A stretch of 64,000 nt of DNA. Origin: Leucobacter viscericola (GTDB lineage Bacteria > Actinomycetota > Actinomycetes > Actinomycetales > Microbacteriaceae). The stretch lies in the NCBI RefSeq assembly GCF_011299575.1, contig NZ_CP049863.1, positions 3,472,001-3,536,000 on the forward strand, written 5' to 3'. A model generated the notes under the pieces. It ran no database searches, had not been told where the DNA came from, and saw only the letters and a list, made by a program, of their open reading frames with translations. Shown piece by piece: positions 45,075 through 55,530 of this stretch. The position numbers and the translations under genes are program-made. The stretch's first letter is position 1; the number at the start of each line of letters is the position of its first letter.

Positions 45075-48000
45075 ATGTTCAGTAAAGTTTTGGTTGCTAA
45101 TCGCGGAGAAATTGCGATCCGTGCGTTCCGCGCAGCGCATGAGCTCGGAGCCCGCACTGTTGCGGTGTTTCCGTATGAGGATCGAAATTCTCTGCACCGG
45201 CTGAAAGCTGACGAGGCGTATCAGATTGGTGTTGAGGGTCACCCCGTGCGGGCATACCTTGACGTTTCTGAAATCGTGAGAGTTGCCCGTGAATCGGGCG
45301 CCGACGCGATTTACCCCGGTTACGGTTTTCTCTCAGAAAACCCCGAGCTCGCAGCGGCAGCCGATGCGGCCGGTATTCGCTTCATCGGGCCGGGCAAACT
45401 CGCTCTTGAAATGGCAGGCAATAAGGTCGCCGCGAAGGAGCACGCGATCGCTGCGGGGGTGCCCGTGTTGAAGTCGACTCCACCCTCACAAGATCTCGAC
45501 GCCCTGATTGCCGGCGCAATAGAAATTGGGTTCCCGGTCTTCGCCAAGGCCGTCGCTGGCGGTGGTGGGCGCGGCATGCGCCGTGTTGAGCGGGTTGAGG
45601 ATCTGAAAGACGCGCTTGAAGCGGCGATGCGCGAGGCAGAGTCCGCGTTCGGTGATGCAACGATGTTCATCGAGCAGGCCGTGCTTCGCCCGCGCCACAT
45701 CGAGGTGCAGGTGCTAGCCGACAAGACGGGCGCCACCGTCCACTTGTTCGAGCGCGACTGCTCCGTGCAGCGCCGCCACCAGAAGGTCGTTGAGATTGCG
45801 CCCGCCCCGAACCTGTCGCAGGAGCAGCGGGACGCACTGACACGCGATGCGGTCGCGTTTGCCGAGTCAATCGGCTACGAAAACGCCGGCACCGTTGAGT
45901 TTTTGATGGACACCGAGGGGGAGCGTGCCGGTCAGCACGTGTTCATCGAGATGAACCCCCGCATCCAGGTTGAGCACACCGTGACCGAAGAGGTCACCGA
46001 TGTTGATCTCGTGCAGGCGCAGATGAGGATCGCGGCTGGCGCGACGCTCGAGGAGCTCGGGTTGTTGCAGGATCAGATTCAGCTGCGCGGTGCCGCTCTG
46101 CAGTGCCGCATTACGACGGAGGATCCCGCAAACGGTTTCCGCCCCGACCTCGGGCGCATCACCGCGTACCGGTCGCCGGGTGGCGGTGGAGTCCGCCTGG
46201 ATGGCGGCACGATCAACGCGGGTGCGCAGATTAGCCCGCACTTCGACTCGATGCTCGCAAAGCTCACCTGCCGTGGCCGGGACTTCCAGTCTGCGGTGAT
46301 CCGCGCGGAGCGTGCGCTCGCTGAGTTCCGCATTCGCGGGGTCGCCACAAATATTCCGTTCCTGCAGGCCGTGCTGGCCGATCCCGACTTCCGCGCGGGC
46401 GACGTCTCAACCTCGTTTATCGAGGAGCGACCCGAGCTGCTGCAGATGAACAAGCCCAAAGACCGCGCCACAAGGCTTTTGCAGCACATCGCCGACGTGA
46501 CCGTGAACCAGCCAAACGGCCAGCGCCCGGCGCAGCTGGATCCGGGGCTGAAGCTGCCGGCCATCGACGTGACTCAGCCCGCACCCTCGGGGTGCCGCCA
46601 GCAGCTGCTTGACCTTGGCCCCGAACAGTACGCAGCCAAGCTTCGTCAGCAGACGGCTCTCGCCGTTACCGAGACAACGTTCCGCGACGCGCACCAGTCG
46701 CTGCTCGCGACCCGTGTGCGCACACGCGACCTGGTGCGTGTTGCACCGTACGTTGCGCGTTTGACGCCCGAGCTGTGGTCGGTTGAGGCCTGGGGTGGGG
46801 CGACCTACGACGTGGCGCTCAGGTTTCTGGGTGAAGACCCGTGGGACCGGCTCGCAGCCCTCCGCGAGGCTCTCCCGAACATTCCGATTCAGATGCTGCT
46901 GCGCGGGCAGAACACCGTTGGTTACACACCGTACCCGAAGCAGGTCGCCCAGGCTTTCGTGAAGGAGGCGGCTGCGACGGGTGTTGACGTCTTCCGCATC
47001 TTCGACGCGCTGAACGATGTCGGCCAGATGCGGGTCGCGATCGACGCCGTCCGGGAGACCGGCACCGCGGTCGCCGAGGTGGCGATGTCGTACACGGGCA
47101 ATCTGCTCGACCCGAGAGAAGACAAGTACACGCTCGACTACTACCTGCAGCTCGCGGACAGGATCGTCGACGCGGGCGCACACGTGCTCGCGATCAAAGA
47201 CATGGCGGGGCTACTTCGCCCAGCGGCCGCAGGCAAGCTTGTAACGGCGTTGCGGGAGCGTTTCGATTTGCCGGTGCACCTGCACACCCACGACACCCCT
47301 GGTGGCCAGCTCGCGACGCTGCTCGCAGCCAGCGCCGCGGGAGTCGACGCTGTTGACGTCGCCTCCGCACCGATGTCTGGCACCACGAGCCAGCCCTCCA
47401 TGTCGTCGCTCGTTGCGGCGCTCGCAAACACCGAGCGTGACACCGGCCTTGATCAGGACGCGGTGTATGCGCTCGAGCCCTACTGGGGTGCGGTCCGTGA
47501 ACTGTACAAGCCCTTCGAATCGGGTCTGCCGAGTCCGACGGGACGCGTATACACGCACGAGATCCCGGGCGGCCAGCTGTCGAACCTGAGGCAGCAGGCA
47601 ATCGCTCTGGGCCTCGCTGGCAACTTCGAGAAAATTGAAGACATGTATGCGGCAGCGGATCGGATCCTGGGCCGCATTCCCAAGGTCACACCCTCCTCGA
47701 AGGTTGTGGGCGATCTTGCACTGCACCTAGCCGCGGTCGACGCAGATCCAAAGGACTTCGAACAGAACCCGGGCAAGTACGACATTCCCGACTCGGTTGT
47801 TGGCTTTCTTGCGGGTGAACTCGGCGAGATTCCCGGTGGCTGGCCCGAGCCGTTCCGCACGAAGGTGCTCGCGGGTCGAGAGGTCAACATCGAGGTCGCC
47901 GAGGTGAGCGGTGAGGATCAGGCACTTCTCGACGGGACCAGCGTCGAACGGCGGCAGACGTTGAACCGACTGCTCTTCCCCGGCCCGACGAAACAGTACG

Positions 48001-48473
48001 AGCAGTCCAAAGAGCACTTCGGAAACTTGTCGGTGCTCGAAACCAGCGACTACCTGTACGGGCTCGATGCGGGCACGGAGCACGCGATCGATCTTGCCAA
48101 GGGCGTGCGGCTCTACGTTGGGCTCGAAGCCATCGGCGAGGCCGACGACAAGGGGGTGCGCACCGTGATGGTGCGGGTGAACGGCCAGCTGCGGCAGGTG
48201 TTCGTGAAAGACACCTCGGTTGCCGTGACCGTGGCGGTCGCTGAGAAGGCGGATCGTACGCTCCAGGGCCACGTGCCTGCACCGTTCTCGGGAACCGTGA
48301 CCGTGAAGGTTGCTGCCGGAGACACGGTAGAAGCTGGGCAGCCGATTGGTGTGATTGAGGCCATGAAGATGGAGGCCGCCATCACTGCGCCAGTAAGCGG
48401 TACGATCGAACGCGTTGCATTCTCCGGTACCCGCGCAGTCGAGGCCGGAGACCTCATCGCCGTTATTGCTTAG
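45075..48473 (+). CDS. pyc: Pyruvate carboxylase
   Basis: 1132 residues. Makes oxaloacetate from pyruvate, bicarbonate and ATP, refilling the TCA cycle. Order: biotin carboxylase (about 1-450; [10 protein letters not shown] loop, [17 protein letters not shown]), carboxyltransferase (about 530-820; [31 protein letters not shown]), and a C-terminal biotin carrier with EAMKM, biotin lysine Lys1098. ATG 45075 follows AGAGAGG. The peptide deformylase gene follows after eight bases, so they are probably one transcript. Confidence 0.97.
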   Translation: MFSKVLVANRGEIAIRAFRAAHELGARTVAVFPYEDRNSLHRLKADEAYQIGVEGHPVRAYLDVSEIVRVARESGADAIYPGYGFLSENPELAAAADAAGIRFIGPGKLALEMAGNKVAAKEHAIAAGVPVLKSTPPSQDLDALIAGAIEIGFPVFAKAVAGGGGRGMRRVERVEDLKDALEAAMREAESAFGDATMFIEQAVLRPRHIEVQVLADKTGATVHLFERDCSVQRRHQKVVEIAPAPNLSQEQRDALTRDAVAFAESIGYENAGTVEFLMDTEGERAGQHVFIEMNPRIQVEHTVTEEVTDVDLVQAQMRIAAGATLEELGLLQDQIQLRGAALQCRITTEDPANGFRPDLGRITAYRSPGGGGVRLDGGTINAGAQISPHFDSMLAKLTCRGRDFQSAVIRAERALAEFRIRGVATNIPFLQAVLADPDFRAGDVSTSFIEERPELLQMNKPKDRATRLLQHIADVTVNQPNGQRPAQLDPGLKLPAIDVTQPAPSGCRQQLLDLGPEQYAAKLRQQTALAVTETTFRDAHQSLLATRVRTRDLVRVAPYVARLTPELWSVEAWGGATYDVALRFLGEDPWDRLAALREALPNIPIQMLLRGQNTVGYTPYPKQVAQAFVKEAAATGVDVFRIFDALNDVGQMRVAIDAVRETGTAVAEVAMSYTGNLLDPREDKYTLDYYLQLADRIVDAGAHVLAIKDMAGLLRPAAAGKLVTALRERFDLPVHLHTHDTPGGQLATLLAASAAGVDAVDVASAPMSGTTSQPSMSSLVAALANTERDTGLDQDAVYALEPYWGAVRELYKPFESGLPSPTGRVYTHEIPGGQLSNLRQQAIALGLAGNFEKIEDMYAAADRILGRIPKVTPSSKVVGDLALHLAAVDADPKDFEQNPGKYDIPDSVVGFLAGELGEIPGGWPEPFRTKVLAGREVNIEVAEVSGEDQALLDGTSVERRQTLNRLLFPGPTKQYEQSKEHFGNLSVLETSDYLYGLDAGTEHAIDLAKGVRLYVGLEAIGEADDKGVRTVMVRVNGQLRQVFVKDTSVAVTVAVAEKADRTLQGHVPAPFSGTVTVKVAAGDTVEAGQPIGVIEAMKMEAAITAPVSGTIERVAFSGTRAVEAGDLIAVIA

Positions 48474-48481
48474 GAGACCGC

Positions 48482-48973
48482 ATGGCCGTCAGAGACATCC
48501 GCATCTTTGGAGACCCGGTGCTGCGCACCGTCTGCGACCCCATTCTTGAGGTCGATGACGGCGTGCGGGCCCTCGTCGACGACCTGTGCGAGACGGTGGA
48601 CTTTGACGGCCGCGCGGGCCTCGCCGCAACCCAGATTGGGCACACGCAGCGCGCCTTTAGCCTGAACATCGATGGCAAGGTCAGCTACGTGCTCAACCCC
48701 GAGATCGTTGCGCTTGAGGGGGAGCCGCAGCTCACCGGCGAGGGCTGCCTCTCAGTGCCAAATCTCTGGTTCGACGTGCTGCGCTACCCGAAGGCGACCG
48801 TGCGGGGCATGGACCTCGACGGCAACGAGATCGTGATTTCGGGTGAGGGACTGCTCGCCCAGGCGCTGCAGCACGAGTGCGATCACCTTGACGGAAAACT
48901 CTACATTTCTCGCTTGGACCGCGAAAGCCGCGGTGAGGCCATGCGCCAGATCCGCACCTCGGACTGGTTTTAG
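48482..48973 (+). CDS. def: Peptide deformylase
   Basis: 163 residues. Removes formyl from N-terminal methionines. The three motifs are present: [15 protein letters not shown] with metal Cys89, and QHECDHLDG with His131, Glu132, His135. The first glycine of motif 1 is replaced by Arg44. ATG 48482 follows TTAGGAGA that includes the pyc stop, so expression is tied to pyc. It may be one of several deformylases in the genome. Confidence 0.95.
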   Translation: MAVRDIRIFGDPVLRTVCDPILEVDDGVRALVDDLCETVDFDGRAGLAATQIGHTQRAFSLNIDGKVSYVLNPEIVALEGEPQLTGEGCLSVPNLWFDVLRYPKATVRGMDLDGNEIVISGEGLLAQALQHECDHLDGKLYISRLDRESRGEAMRQIRTSDWF

Positions 48974-48980
48974 GCACTCA

Positions 48981-49011
48981 CCGCGGCTGCACGTCAGCGA
49001 AGCAGCTGCGG
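48981..49011. terminator. Hairpin between def and the MFS transporter gene
   Basis: CCGCGGCTGC with GCAGCTGCGG (one G-U pair), 11-base loop, between convergent stops. Confidence 0.6.
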
Positions 49012-49012
49012 G

Positions 49013-50377
49013 CTAACCGCGTGACGCTCGCTCGGGTTCTGACTGCTCCGCTGGGGCGGAGCCGTGGGGCCGAGGGTCAGCGTGCACTCGGATTGGGCTG
49101 GTGCTCACCTCTGCAATTTGCTGCTGGATCTCATCGGTGTCGGCGCGATTCGGGTCGTAGAGCCGGTCTCGAATGAAGAAGAACGGAATGAGTGCCGCGA
49201 TCCCGTAGCCGATTCCGAGCACAGCGAGGCCGAGGCCGACACTGAACGAGTCGGCGATCAGGCCGATGGTTACGGGAGCGAGCATCGCCCCGACCCTTCC
49301 GAGGTTGTACGCACCTCCCGTGGCCGTGCCGCGCAGTTCCGTCGGGAAGCTCTCGTTCATGTAGGTGCCGTTGACGGCGTAGGGCATGCCGTAGACGAGG
49401 CCAAGGCCAATCAGGAACGCGACGATGTTGTCGGGGTTCTGGTACAGGTAGATCACGGGGAGCAGCGCGGCAGTCAGGATGCCGCCACCGCTGAAGATCC
49501 AGCGGCGTCCGAAACGGTCGGCCAGCCAGCCGCCGACCAGCCGACTTGCAAAGCCGGCCATGTACGTGCCCGATACGTAGATGGTCATTGACGAGAACTC
49601 GACACCGAGGTCACCGGCCACGTAGGAGGGGAGCCACGTGTTGACTCCGTAGTAACCAAACTGCAGGAACGCGGCGGTGATGGTCCACAGCAGGAACATG
49701 CGCCTGGCGACTCGGTTCTCCCAGATGAGGCGCCACTGGCTCCGCTTAACCTTCGTCTTGCCGCTGTGTGTTGCCTGCTCGCGCCGTTGCTCCCAGCCGG
49801 CGGGCTCGGGAATGTGCCTGCGAATGTAGATCGCGAGCACCACGGGAACGATCGCGATCCAGTACATCCACCGCCAGCCGTGGCTCGGGATGATGACTCC
49901 GGAAAGCAGGGCGGCAGACATGTACCCGAGCGAGTAGGCGGTCATGAGGGCGCCCATGGTGATGCCGCGGCGTTTCGCATTTGTGTACTCCGCCATCAGC
50001 ATCATGCAGATGGTGTACTCGGCGCCGAGGCCCATGCCGGTGATAAAGCGGATTGCCATGAACTGCCAGGGCTCCTGCGTGAACCCCAGCAGAAACGAAC
50101 CGATCGAAAAAATGACAACCATGGCCGCAGCCATGCGCACTCTGCCAAAACGATCGGCGAGGTTACCGCCGATGATCCCGCCAATGCCCATACCCATGAG
50201 CGAGGCGGTGCCGAGCAGTCCAGCCTGCGTGTTTGAGAGGCCCCACTCTTCGCGAAGGCTTGGCAGGGTGAGCGACAGCATCTGTAGGTCGAAGCCGTCT
50301 ACAAACAAACCGAGAAAGCAGGAGACAAACACTGCGATCCAAATTGTTCTCGGGTTGGTGTACTTTTTGATGGACAA
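49013..50377 (-). CDS. MFS transporter of the aromatic/organic acid symporter type
   Basis: About 454 residues and 12 helices. MFS signature near helices 2-3 (GGIIGGNLADRFGRVRM) and again GGWLADRFGRRW; DGFDLQMLSLTLP in helix 1 is usual in aromatic acid:H+ symporters and related sialate/niacin carriers. Start: AAGGAG then TTG 50377 fits best; an ATG at 50395 has no Shine-Dalgarno. It lies downstream of CoA-transferase and acyl-CoA dehydrogenase genes on the same strand, so it probably brings in the acid they degrade. Confidence 0.85.
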   Translation of the reverse strand: MSIKKYTNPRTIWIAVFVSCFLGLFVDGFDLQMLSLTLPSLREEWGLSNTQAGLLGTASLMGMGIGGIIGGNLADRFGRVRMAAAMVVIFSIGSFLLGFTQEPWQFMAIRFITGMGLGAEYTICMMLMAEYTNAKRRGITMGALMTAYSLGYMSAALLSGVIIPSHGWRWMYWIAIVPVVLAIYIRRHIPEPAGWEQRREQATHSGKTKVKRSQWRLIWENRVARRMFLLWTITAAFLQFGYYGVNTWLPSYVAGDLGVEFSSMTIYVSGTYMAGFASRLVGGWLADRFGRRWIFSGGGILTAALLPVIYLYQNPDNIVAFLIGLGLVYGMPYAVNGTYMNESFPTELRGTATGGAYNLGRVGAMLAPVTIGLIADSFSVGLGLAVLGIGYGIAALIPFFFIRDRLYDPNRADTDEIQQQIAEVSTSPIRVHADPRPHGSAPAEQSEPERASRG

Positions 50378-50455
50378 TTGAAACTCCTTGTTCATACATC
50401 ATTGGATGAAACTGGACTGTGGATGGGGAGGCTCGCTCTGCGAAGCGGAAGCGGG

Positions 50456-51658
50456 CTAGCCGGCGATCACCGCGTTCGTTCGCAGCTCGCTGATCTCTTC
50501 GGAGGAATAGCCGAGCTCACTCAGCACCTCGTCGGTGTGTTCGGAGAAAGCCGGGGGTGGGCGGCGGATCGCGGTCACATCGGCATTAAACCCGAGCGGT
50601 GCTGCAAGCAGCCGAAGGGTTCCAGCCGTTGGATGCTCGACGTTTCGCACCATACCCCTGGCGATGACGTGGGGATCGTCGAAGACCTCTGCGATCGTGT
50701 TGATCGGTGCGCTCGGCACGCGCAGTTCTTGCAGGCGCGCAAGGAGCGCGGTGGCAGAGCGATCCGAGAGCGCAGCGGCGATCAGGGGGATGAGGGTCTC
50801 GCGGTTCCGGATCCGTGCGCTCGCGGTGCGAAACCGTTCGTCCGCGGCGAGCGCCTCAAGGCCAAGCTCGGAACACAACCGTTGAAACTGCGCGTCGTTG
50901 CCAACGGCGATAACAATGTCTTGGTCACCGGTTTCGAACCGCTGGTAGGGCACCAGCGTCTGATGCTGGTTGCCATAGCGGGGCGGGATCTCGCCCGTAT
51001 TGAGGTACGAGGTGCCCAGATTGAGGAGCGAAAAGACCATCGAGTCAAGCAGCGAAAGGTCGAGGTGCTGACCTTCGCCGCTGAGGTCCCGAGCCCGCAG
51101 GGCCGCGATGATGGAGATCGTCGCGTGCAGGCCGGTGAGCATATCCGCGAGTGCGATGGGGGCCTTGGTCGCCTCGTCAGCAGGCGCACCGTTCATGCTG
51201 ACAAAGCCGCTGATCGCCTGGGCAACCATGTCGTAACCGGGTTGTTCGCGGTTGGGGCCGGTCTGCCCGAACCCGGTGATCGAGCAGAGCACTACTCCCG
51301 GGTTGATACTACGAAGGCTTTTGTAGCCGAGGCCCAGTCGGTCAAGGGTGCCGAAGGTGAAGTTCTCCACGACAACGTCACTGCGCTTGACGAGTGTGCG
51401 AATGATCTCGCGCCCCTCCTCAGTTTTCAGATCAACCGTTATTGCGCGTTTGTTGCGATTGACCGTTGCGAAGTAGACACCAACACTCTCAACGTCCGGA
51501 GGAAACCATCCCCGGGTCTCGTCGGGGTTGGTCGGCCCTTCCACTTTGATGACCTCGGCCCCGAGGTCGCCAAGCAGGCTCGCACAGAGTGGGCCCGCGA
51601 CAACCCGGCTGAGATCAAGCACCCTCACACCTTCTAAGGGGCGAGTAGCGGTAGTCAT
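50456..51658 (-). CDS. Class III CoA-transferase (CaiB/BaiF family)
   Basis: 400 residues. Typical RVLDLSRVVAGPLCASLLGD N-terminus and the catalytic aspartate in PIALADMLTGLHA (Asp172). Moves CoA from one acyl-CoA to a carboxylic acid, activating the substrate. ATG 51658 overlaps the acyl-CoA dehydrogenase stop (ATGA). Part of the acid-degradation cluster; donor and acceptor unknown. Confidence 0.92.
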   Translation of the reverse strand: MTTATRPLEGVRVLDLSRVVAGPLCASLLGDLGAEVIKVEGPTNPDETRGWFPPDVESVGVYFATVNRNKRAITVDLKTEEGREIIRTLVKRSDVVVENFTFGTLDRLGLGYKSLRSINPGVVLCSITGFGQTGPNREQPGYDMVAQAISGFVSMNGAPADEATKAPIALADMLTGLHATISIIAALRARDLSGEGQHLDLSLLDSMVFSLLNLGTSYLNTGEIPPRYGNQHQTLVPYQRFETGDQDIVIAVGNDAQFQRLCSELGLEALAADERFRTASARIRNRETLIPLIAAALSDRSATALLARLQELRVPSAPINTIAEVFDDPHVIARGMVRNVEHPTAGTLRLLAAPLGFNADVTAIRRPPPAFSEHTDEVLSELGYSSEEISELRTNAVIAG

Positions 51659-53547
51659 GGCTTGCCACCCGTGTCGAAGGCATTCTCAAGCAGCGCGTCT
51701 ACCGCGGCCTCGACGGCCTCAACGGGAACATGGCCACCCGAGAGGATCTCTTCTGCGTACCCCGAGAGCAGCACATCGGAGGGGGCGGGATCCACGGTGG
51801 GATCCCCGAGCGGCGAGGGGCGAAGCGCCCCGACCAGCACGGCGAGCTTCCGTGCGTTGCCGGACTCCACCAGTTGCGTCGCGGCCTGGCCTAGAAGCAG
51901 TGTGGCGGCGGTGAGGTCGTACAGGGTGTTCATGAGCCCGATCGCCCCTAGCTCTCGCTGTTCCTGCGGCAAATCTGACAGGCCATCGACCCGCCGCTCA
52001 AGTCGGCTGGTGCGATCCTTCAGCAGCCGTGTGAGCCCGAGCAGTTCACCGGACTGCAAGTCGCTTGCGGTCGCCTCTGCGACAGCAAGTTCTTCGCGCA
52101 GGTGCGCAAACAGTGGCTCGCCAGAGCTGTTGCGCAGCAGGGCTCGTTGCACGTCGAGCGCGACGATACTCGTGGTGCCCTCCCAGATCGATCCCAGGTG
52201 AGCATCACGCACCATGCGGGCATCACCCCACTCCTCGATGTAGCCATTCCCGCCACGGGCCTCCATGCCCTCCGCAACGACCGTGCGAGCTCGCTTGCAG
52301 ATGACTCCCTTCAACATCGGGGTGAGTAGACGAAGGAGACGCGAGTCAGGGTCCGACGGCACGCTCACGCCAACAGGGGTCGCAACCTCTGCGACCGCGC
52401 GGTCGGACCGGTCGTAGATTTCTGCCGTGCGGAACAGCATTGCCGTGGCAGCCTCCGAGGCCACAACCATACGAAACAGGGTGTCGCGCATGAGCGGTTT
52501 GTCGAGCAGCGGGGACCCGAAAGCCCACCGACCGCGCGCCGCAGCCTGCGCCTCGACAACACTTCGCCGCATGAGCGCGGCAGAGCGCATTGCGTTTGAA
52601 AGCCGCGACGAGTTCACCATCGACATCATCTGCTTGAAACCGGTGCCGAGCTCGCCCACCTGGTAGGCGACCGCGCCATTGAGGTCGATCTCACCCGAGG
52701 CCATATCGCGTGTGCCGAGCTTGTCTTTCAAACGCAGAATGCGATACCCGTTGCGCTCGCCGCCGGGCAATACCCGTGGCATCACAAACATGGCGAGACC
52801 GGAGGTGCCCTCCGGTGCGCCGTCGGGGCGGGCGAGAACCAGCGCCGCATCGGCCGACACGTTCGAACAGAACCACTTGTCACCGTAGAGGCGCCAGGCG
52901 TCCCCGTCGCGAGACGCCGTTACCGTGTTCGCGCCGACGTCTGAGCCGCCCTGCTTCTCAGTCATGAACTGGGAGGCCGACTCGAAGCCGGCGTCGGTGC
53001 GGATCAGCTGGTCGGCGTATCTCGCGTTGAGCTCCGGACTGCCGTAGCGGCGCAGCACCCGAGCGGCCGCGTCGGTCATGCTGAGGGGGCAAGCGAGGCC
53101 AAACTCGGCCTGCCCGAACTCGTACCACAGAGCGTACTTGACGACGTGCTTGGCGGGTGCGGGGAAGTCGAGTACCTGTGCGTGTGACAACGCCACAAGA
53201 CCAAACTGCTTGACGGCGATGTCGACCATCCGCTGGTACGCGGGGTGTGTGGTGACCTCGTCGATCCTCACCCCGCGTTTGTCGTGGGTGCGCAGCTGCG
53301 GCGGGTTGGCGTCGGCCTCCAGTGCGAGTTCACTGAGCTCGCCACCAACAAGAGCGCCGAGCTCACGAAGATGCGGCTCGACGAGCGCAAAGTCTTGCTC
53401 CGAAAGCGCGCGGGCCAGAATGCTCCGCAAGTCGTGATCGATGTCGTAGAAGTTTGTGCCCGCGGTGTCGGGCATCTGGATTATTGGCGATACCGGCGTC
53501 GTTGCCGTGAGGGTATCGGCGGTGCTGAGCGTCATTGAAATCGGCAT
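51655..53547 (-). CDS. Acyl-CoA dehydrogenase family protein (AidB/large ACAD type)
   Basis: About 630 residues, longer than a classical ~380-residue enzyme. Flavin/substrate motif MTEKQGGSDVGANTV, DKWFCSNVSADAALV, and RGGNGYIEEWGDARMVRDAHL near the C-terminus before a further helical domain. These recall AidB and large ACADs. Oxidises an acyl-CoA to the enoyl-CoA with FAD. Start taken at ATG 53547; ATG 53535 is possible, and the frame is open to a TTG at 53580. Coupled to the CoA-transferase gene. Confidence 0.85.
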   Translation of the reverse strand: MPISMTLSTADTLTATTPVSPIIQMPDTAGTNFYDIDHDLRSILARALSEQDFALVEPHLRELGALVGGELSELALEADANPPQLRTHDKRGVRIDEVTTHPAYQRMVDIAVKQFGLVALSHAQVLDFPAPAKHVVKYALWYEFGQAEFGLACPLSMTDAAARVLRRYGSPELNARYADQLIRTDAGFESASQFMTEKQGGSDVGANTVTASRDGDAWRLYGDKWFCSNVSADAALVLARPDGAPEGTSGLAMFVMPRVLPGGERNGYRILRLKDKLGTRDMASGEIDLNGAVAYQVGELGTGFKQMMSMVNSSRLSNAMRSAALMRRSVVEAQAAARGRWAFGSPLLDKPLMRDTLFRMVVASEAATAMLFRTAEIYDRSDRAVAEVATPVGVSVPSDPDSRLLRLLTPMLKGVICKRARTVVAEGMEARGGNGYIEEWGDARMVRDAHLGSIWEGTTSIVALDVQRALLRNSSGEPLFAHLREELAVAEATASDLQSGELLGLTRLLKDRTSRLERRVDGLSDLPQEQRELGAIGLMNTLYDLTAATLLLGQAATQLVESGNARKLAVLVGALRPSPLGDPTVDPAPSDVLLSGYAEEILSGGHVPVEAVEAAVDALLENAFDTGGKP

Positions 53548-53671
53548 CCAATCCGTTTGAGGTTTTGGGTTGTGGCCCAACCCTCGCAGAAGTCAGCGGC
53601 TTAAATGATGCATAGTTTGAATGCGTCACTGCGCCAAAATGCAGTGATGCGTCACGAGAACACTCAGATGG

Positions 53672-54592
53672 TCAGGCCTCGTCTGTGCTGATGCCGTTCG
53701 GCAGCTCACTCGCCGCCGCCTCAGCGCAGCGCAACACCGACACAACCGCTGAGTTGGTGTAGCGGGTGAGCCAGGCGAGGCTGAGCCAGGCAGGATCACC
53801 ATCGTCGCTGAGATCGAGAAACTCGATTCCTGGCAGGTCAGTGTTATCGCGAACCGAAGAGATGGTGAGCGTGATGCCGAGGCCCTCGCCAACCAGGGCG
53901 AGTGCCGTCCAACTATCGGGCGCTGAGCGCACCGTGTCCGGGGTGACACCGTAACGCTCGCTGAGTTCGCTGAGCCGCTCACGAAGCACCGAGCGGGGAT
54001 GCTCAGGTAGGTGAATAAAGGGATCCTGCGCAATCTCCCCGAAGGCCACTGATCCCCGGCCCGCGAGCCTGTGCGATGACGGCACCGCAACAACAAAGTC
54101 TTCGCGCGCAAGCCTGCGCGAAGAGATACCAGCGGGCACGGATCCCCAGCGGCCAAGCACGGCATCAACGGAGTGATCGAGCACCTGGTTGAGACCCTCG
54201 TTGGCCACGCTGGTGCTGAAGAGGCGCAGTGTGACCCCGGGGTGCCGTTCGGCCACGAGCGCAGCTATGCGCGCGGCGAGGCGGTAGGAGGCGGCTCCCG
54301 TGAACGCGAGTGTGACCGTTCCCGAGAGGCCCGCGGCCGCTTCGGTGACGCTGGCGACAGCTCGGTCGTGGCTGTCACGCAGGTCTTCGGCGGGTTGCAC
54401 CAGTGCGCTGCCCGCTGGTGTGAGCCGAACACTGCGGCTGCTGCGCTCAAAAAGGGCGACCCCGAGTTCTTGCTCGAGCCCCCGAATCGTGCGGCTCAGG
54501 GTCGGTTGGGTCAGAAACAGGCGTTGAGCCGCACGACCGAAGTGCAGCTCTTCAGCGAGCGCAAGAAACGCGAGTACCTGTTGCTGTTCCAC
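53672..54592 (-). CDS. LysR-family regulator of the acyl-CoA cluster
   Basis: 306 residues. GTG 54592 is chosen because the LysR helix-turn-helix then begins at once (LALAEELHFGRAAQRLFLTQPTLSRTIRGLE) and GGGGG lies upstream; the open frame reaches 54733, but that would add an unusual 47 residues. It stands between the degradation genes (minus strand) and the divergent SDR-MaoC pair, and probably controls both. A palindrome lies in the promoter region. Confidence 0.88.
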   Translation of the reverse strand: MEQQQVLAFLALAEELHFGRAAQRLFLTQPTLSRTIRGLEQELGVALFERSSRSVRLTPAGSALVQPAEDLRDSHDRAVASVTEAAAGLSGTVTLAFTGAASYRLAARIAALVAERHPGVTLRLFSTSVANEGLNQVLDHSVDAVLGRWGSVPAGISSRRLAREDFVVAVPSSHRLAGRGSVAFGEIAQDPFIHLPEHPRSVLRERLSELSERYGVTPDTVRSAPDSWTALALVGEGLGITLTISSVRDNTDLPGIEFLDLSDDGDPAWLSLAWLTRYTNSAVVSVLRCAEAAASELPNGISTDEA

Positions 54593-54689
54593 CCAAAACC
54601 CCCAGCGATCGATGCGATTTGCGACACCCTCGGGTGCGAATTTCTCATTGGACTTCAGGATAGCCGTGCGGGAGACTGGCGCCACGACT

Positions 54690-54709
54690 GAGCGACACAG
54701 ATGTCGCTC
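54690..54709. promoter_or_regulatory. GAGCGACA-N4-TGTCGCTC palindrome in the LysR-SDR divergent region
   Basis: Perfect 8-bp arms, 17 bases before the SDR GTG. Most likely operator for the LysR protein, or a leader hairpin that hides the SDR start. Confidence 0.55.
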
Positions 54710-54726
54710 TGAGAAAGTGGGGCAAT

Positions 54727-55530
54727 GTGGCAAACACAGAGAACTCGAGTAGCGGAAACCGTTTTGCGGGTCAGCGCGCCGTCATCACCGGCGGCGCGGC
54801 GGGCATCGGATACGCGACAGCCCTGAAACTCGCTCGTGAGGGGGCAACCGTCGGTGTGCTTGATGTGCGTGAGTCCGAGGCCAAAAGCGCAGCGCGCGCC
54901 ATCGCTGCCGACGCGGCCGTGATCGAGCACGGTGGAACCGCGATCGGTCTCGGCGCAGATGTGACCGTGGAGCAGTCAGTAACGGCGGCCTTCGACACCT
55001 TCGTGAGCGCATCGGGTGGCCTCGAAATTCTCGTCAACAACGCGGGGATCACAAGAGACGAGCTGCTGTTTCGCATGCGGCGCGCGGACTGGAATGCCGT
55101 TATTGATACCAATCTCACCGGCATGTTTGTGTGCACCCAGGTGGCTCAGCAGCACCTGGTTCCCGCGCGCTACGGCCGCATCGTGAGTCTCAGCAGCCGT
55201 TCATCGCTGGGAAACCGCGGCCAGTCGAACTACGCGGCAGCGAAGGCGGGGGTCAAGGGGTTCACGGCGACCCTCGCAATCGAGTTAGGTCCGTTCAACA
55301 TCACGGCAAACGCCGTGGCCCCGGGGTTCATTCGAACCGCCATGACCGATGCAACGGCTGAGCGGCAGGGACGTGATCCGGCTGAGTATCGGGCGGAGGT
55401 GGCGGAGCGCACCCCGCTACGGCGGGTTGGCCAGCCCGAAGAAGTGGCAGCTGTGATCGCCTTTCTCGCCTCACCTGAGGCTTCCTACGTGAGTGGCCAG
55501 ACGATCGGGGTCGACGGTGGTGCACGATGA
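54727..55530 (+). CDS. SDR oxidoreductase, FabG-like
   Basis: 267 residues. Rossmann motif TGGAAGIGYATAL, NNAG at the expected place, catalytic Ser and YAAAK in SNYAAAKAGVK, and SGQTIGVDGGAR at the end. Likely a 3-hydroxyacyl-CoA/3-oxoacyl reductase or dehydrogenase of the acyl-CoA cluster. GTG 54727 has only a weak Shine-Dalgarno. MaoC follows with ATGA overlap, giving dehydration/hydration plus redox steps next to each other. Confidence 0.88.
   Translation: MANTENSSSGNRFAGQRAVITGGAAGIGYATALKLAREGATVGVLDVRESEAKSAARAIAADAAVIEHGGTAIGLGADVTVEQSVTAAFDTFVSASGGLEILVNNAGITRDELLFRMRRADWNAVIDTNLTGMFVCTQVAQQHLVPARYGRIVSLSSRSSLGNRGQSNYAAAKAGVKGFTATLAIELGPFNITANAVAPGFIRTAMTDATAERQGRDPAEYRAEVAERTPLRRVGQPEEVAAVIAFLASPEASYVSGQTIGVDGGAR

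Noticed and set aside
50378..51637. 419-codon frame opposite the CoA-transferase
   Set aside because: Shadow; the minus-strand gene has the full family motifs and catalytic Asp.
54592..54733. Longer LysR N-terminus from 54733
   Set aside because: Would add 47 residues before the helix-turn-helix and overlap the divergent SDR start; GTG 54592 has a Shine-Dalgarno.
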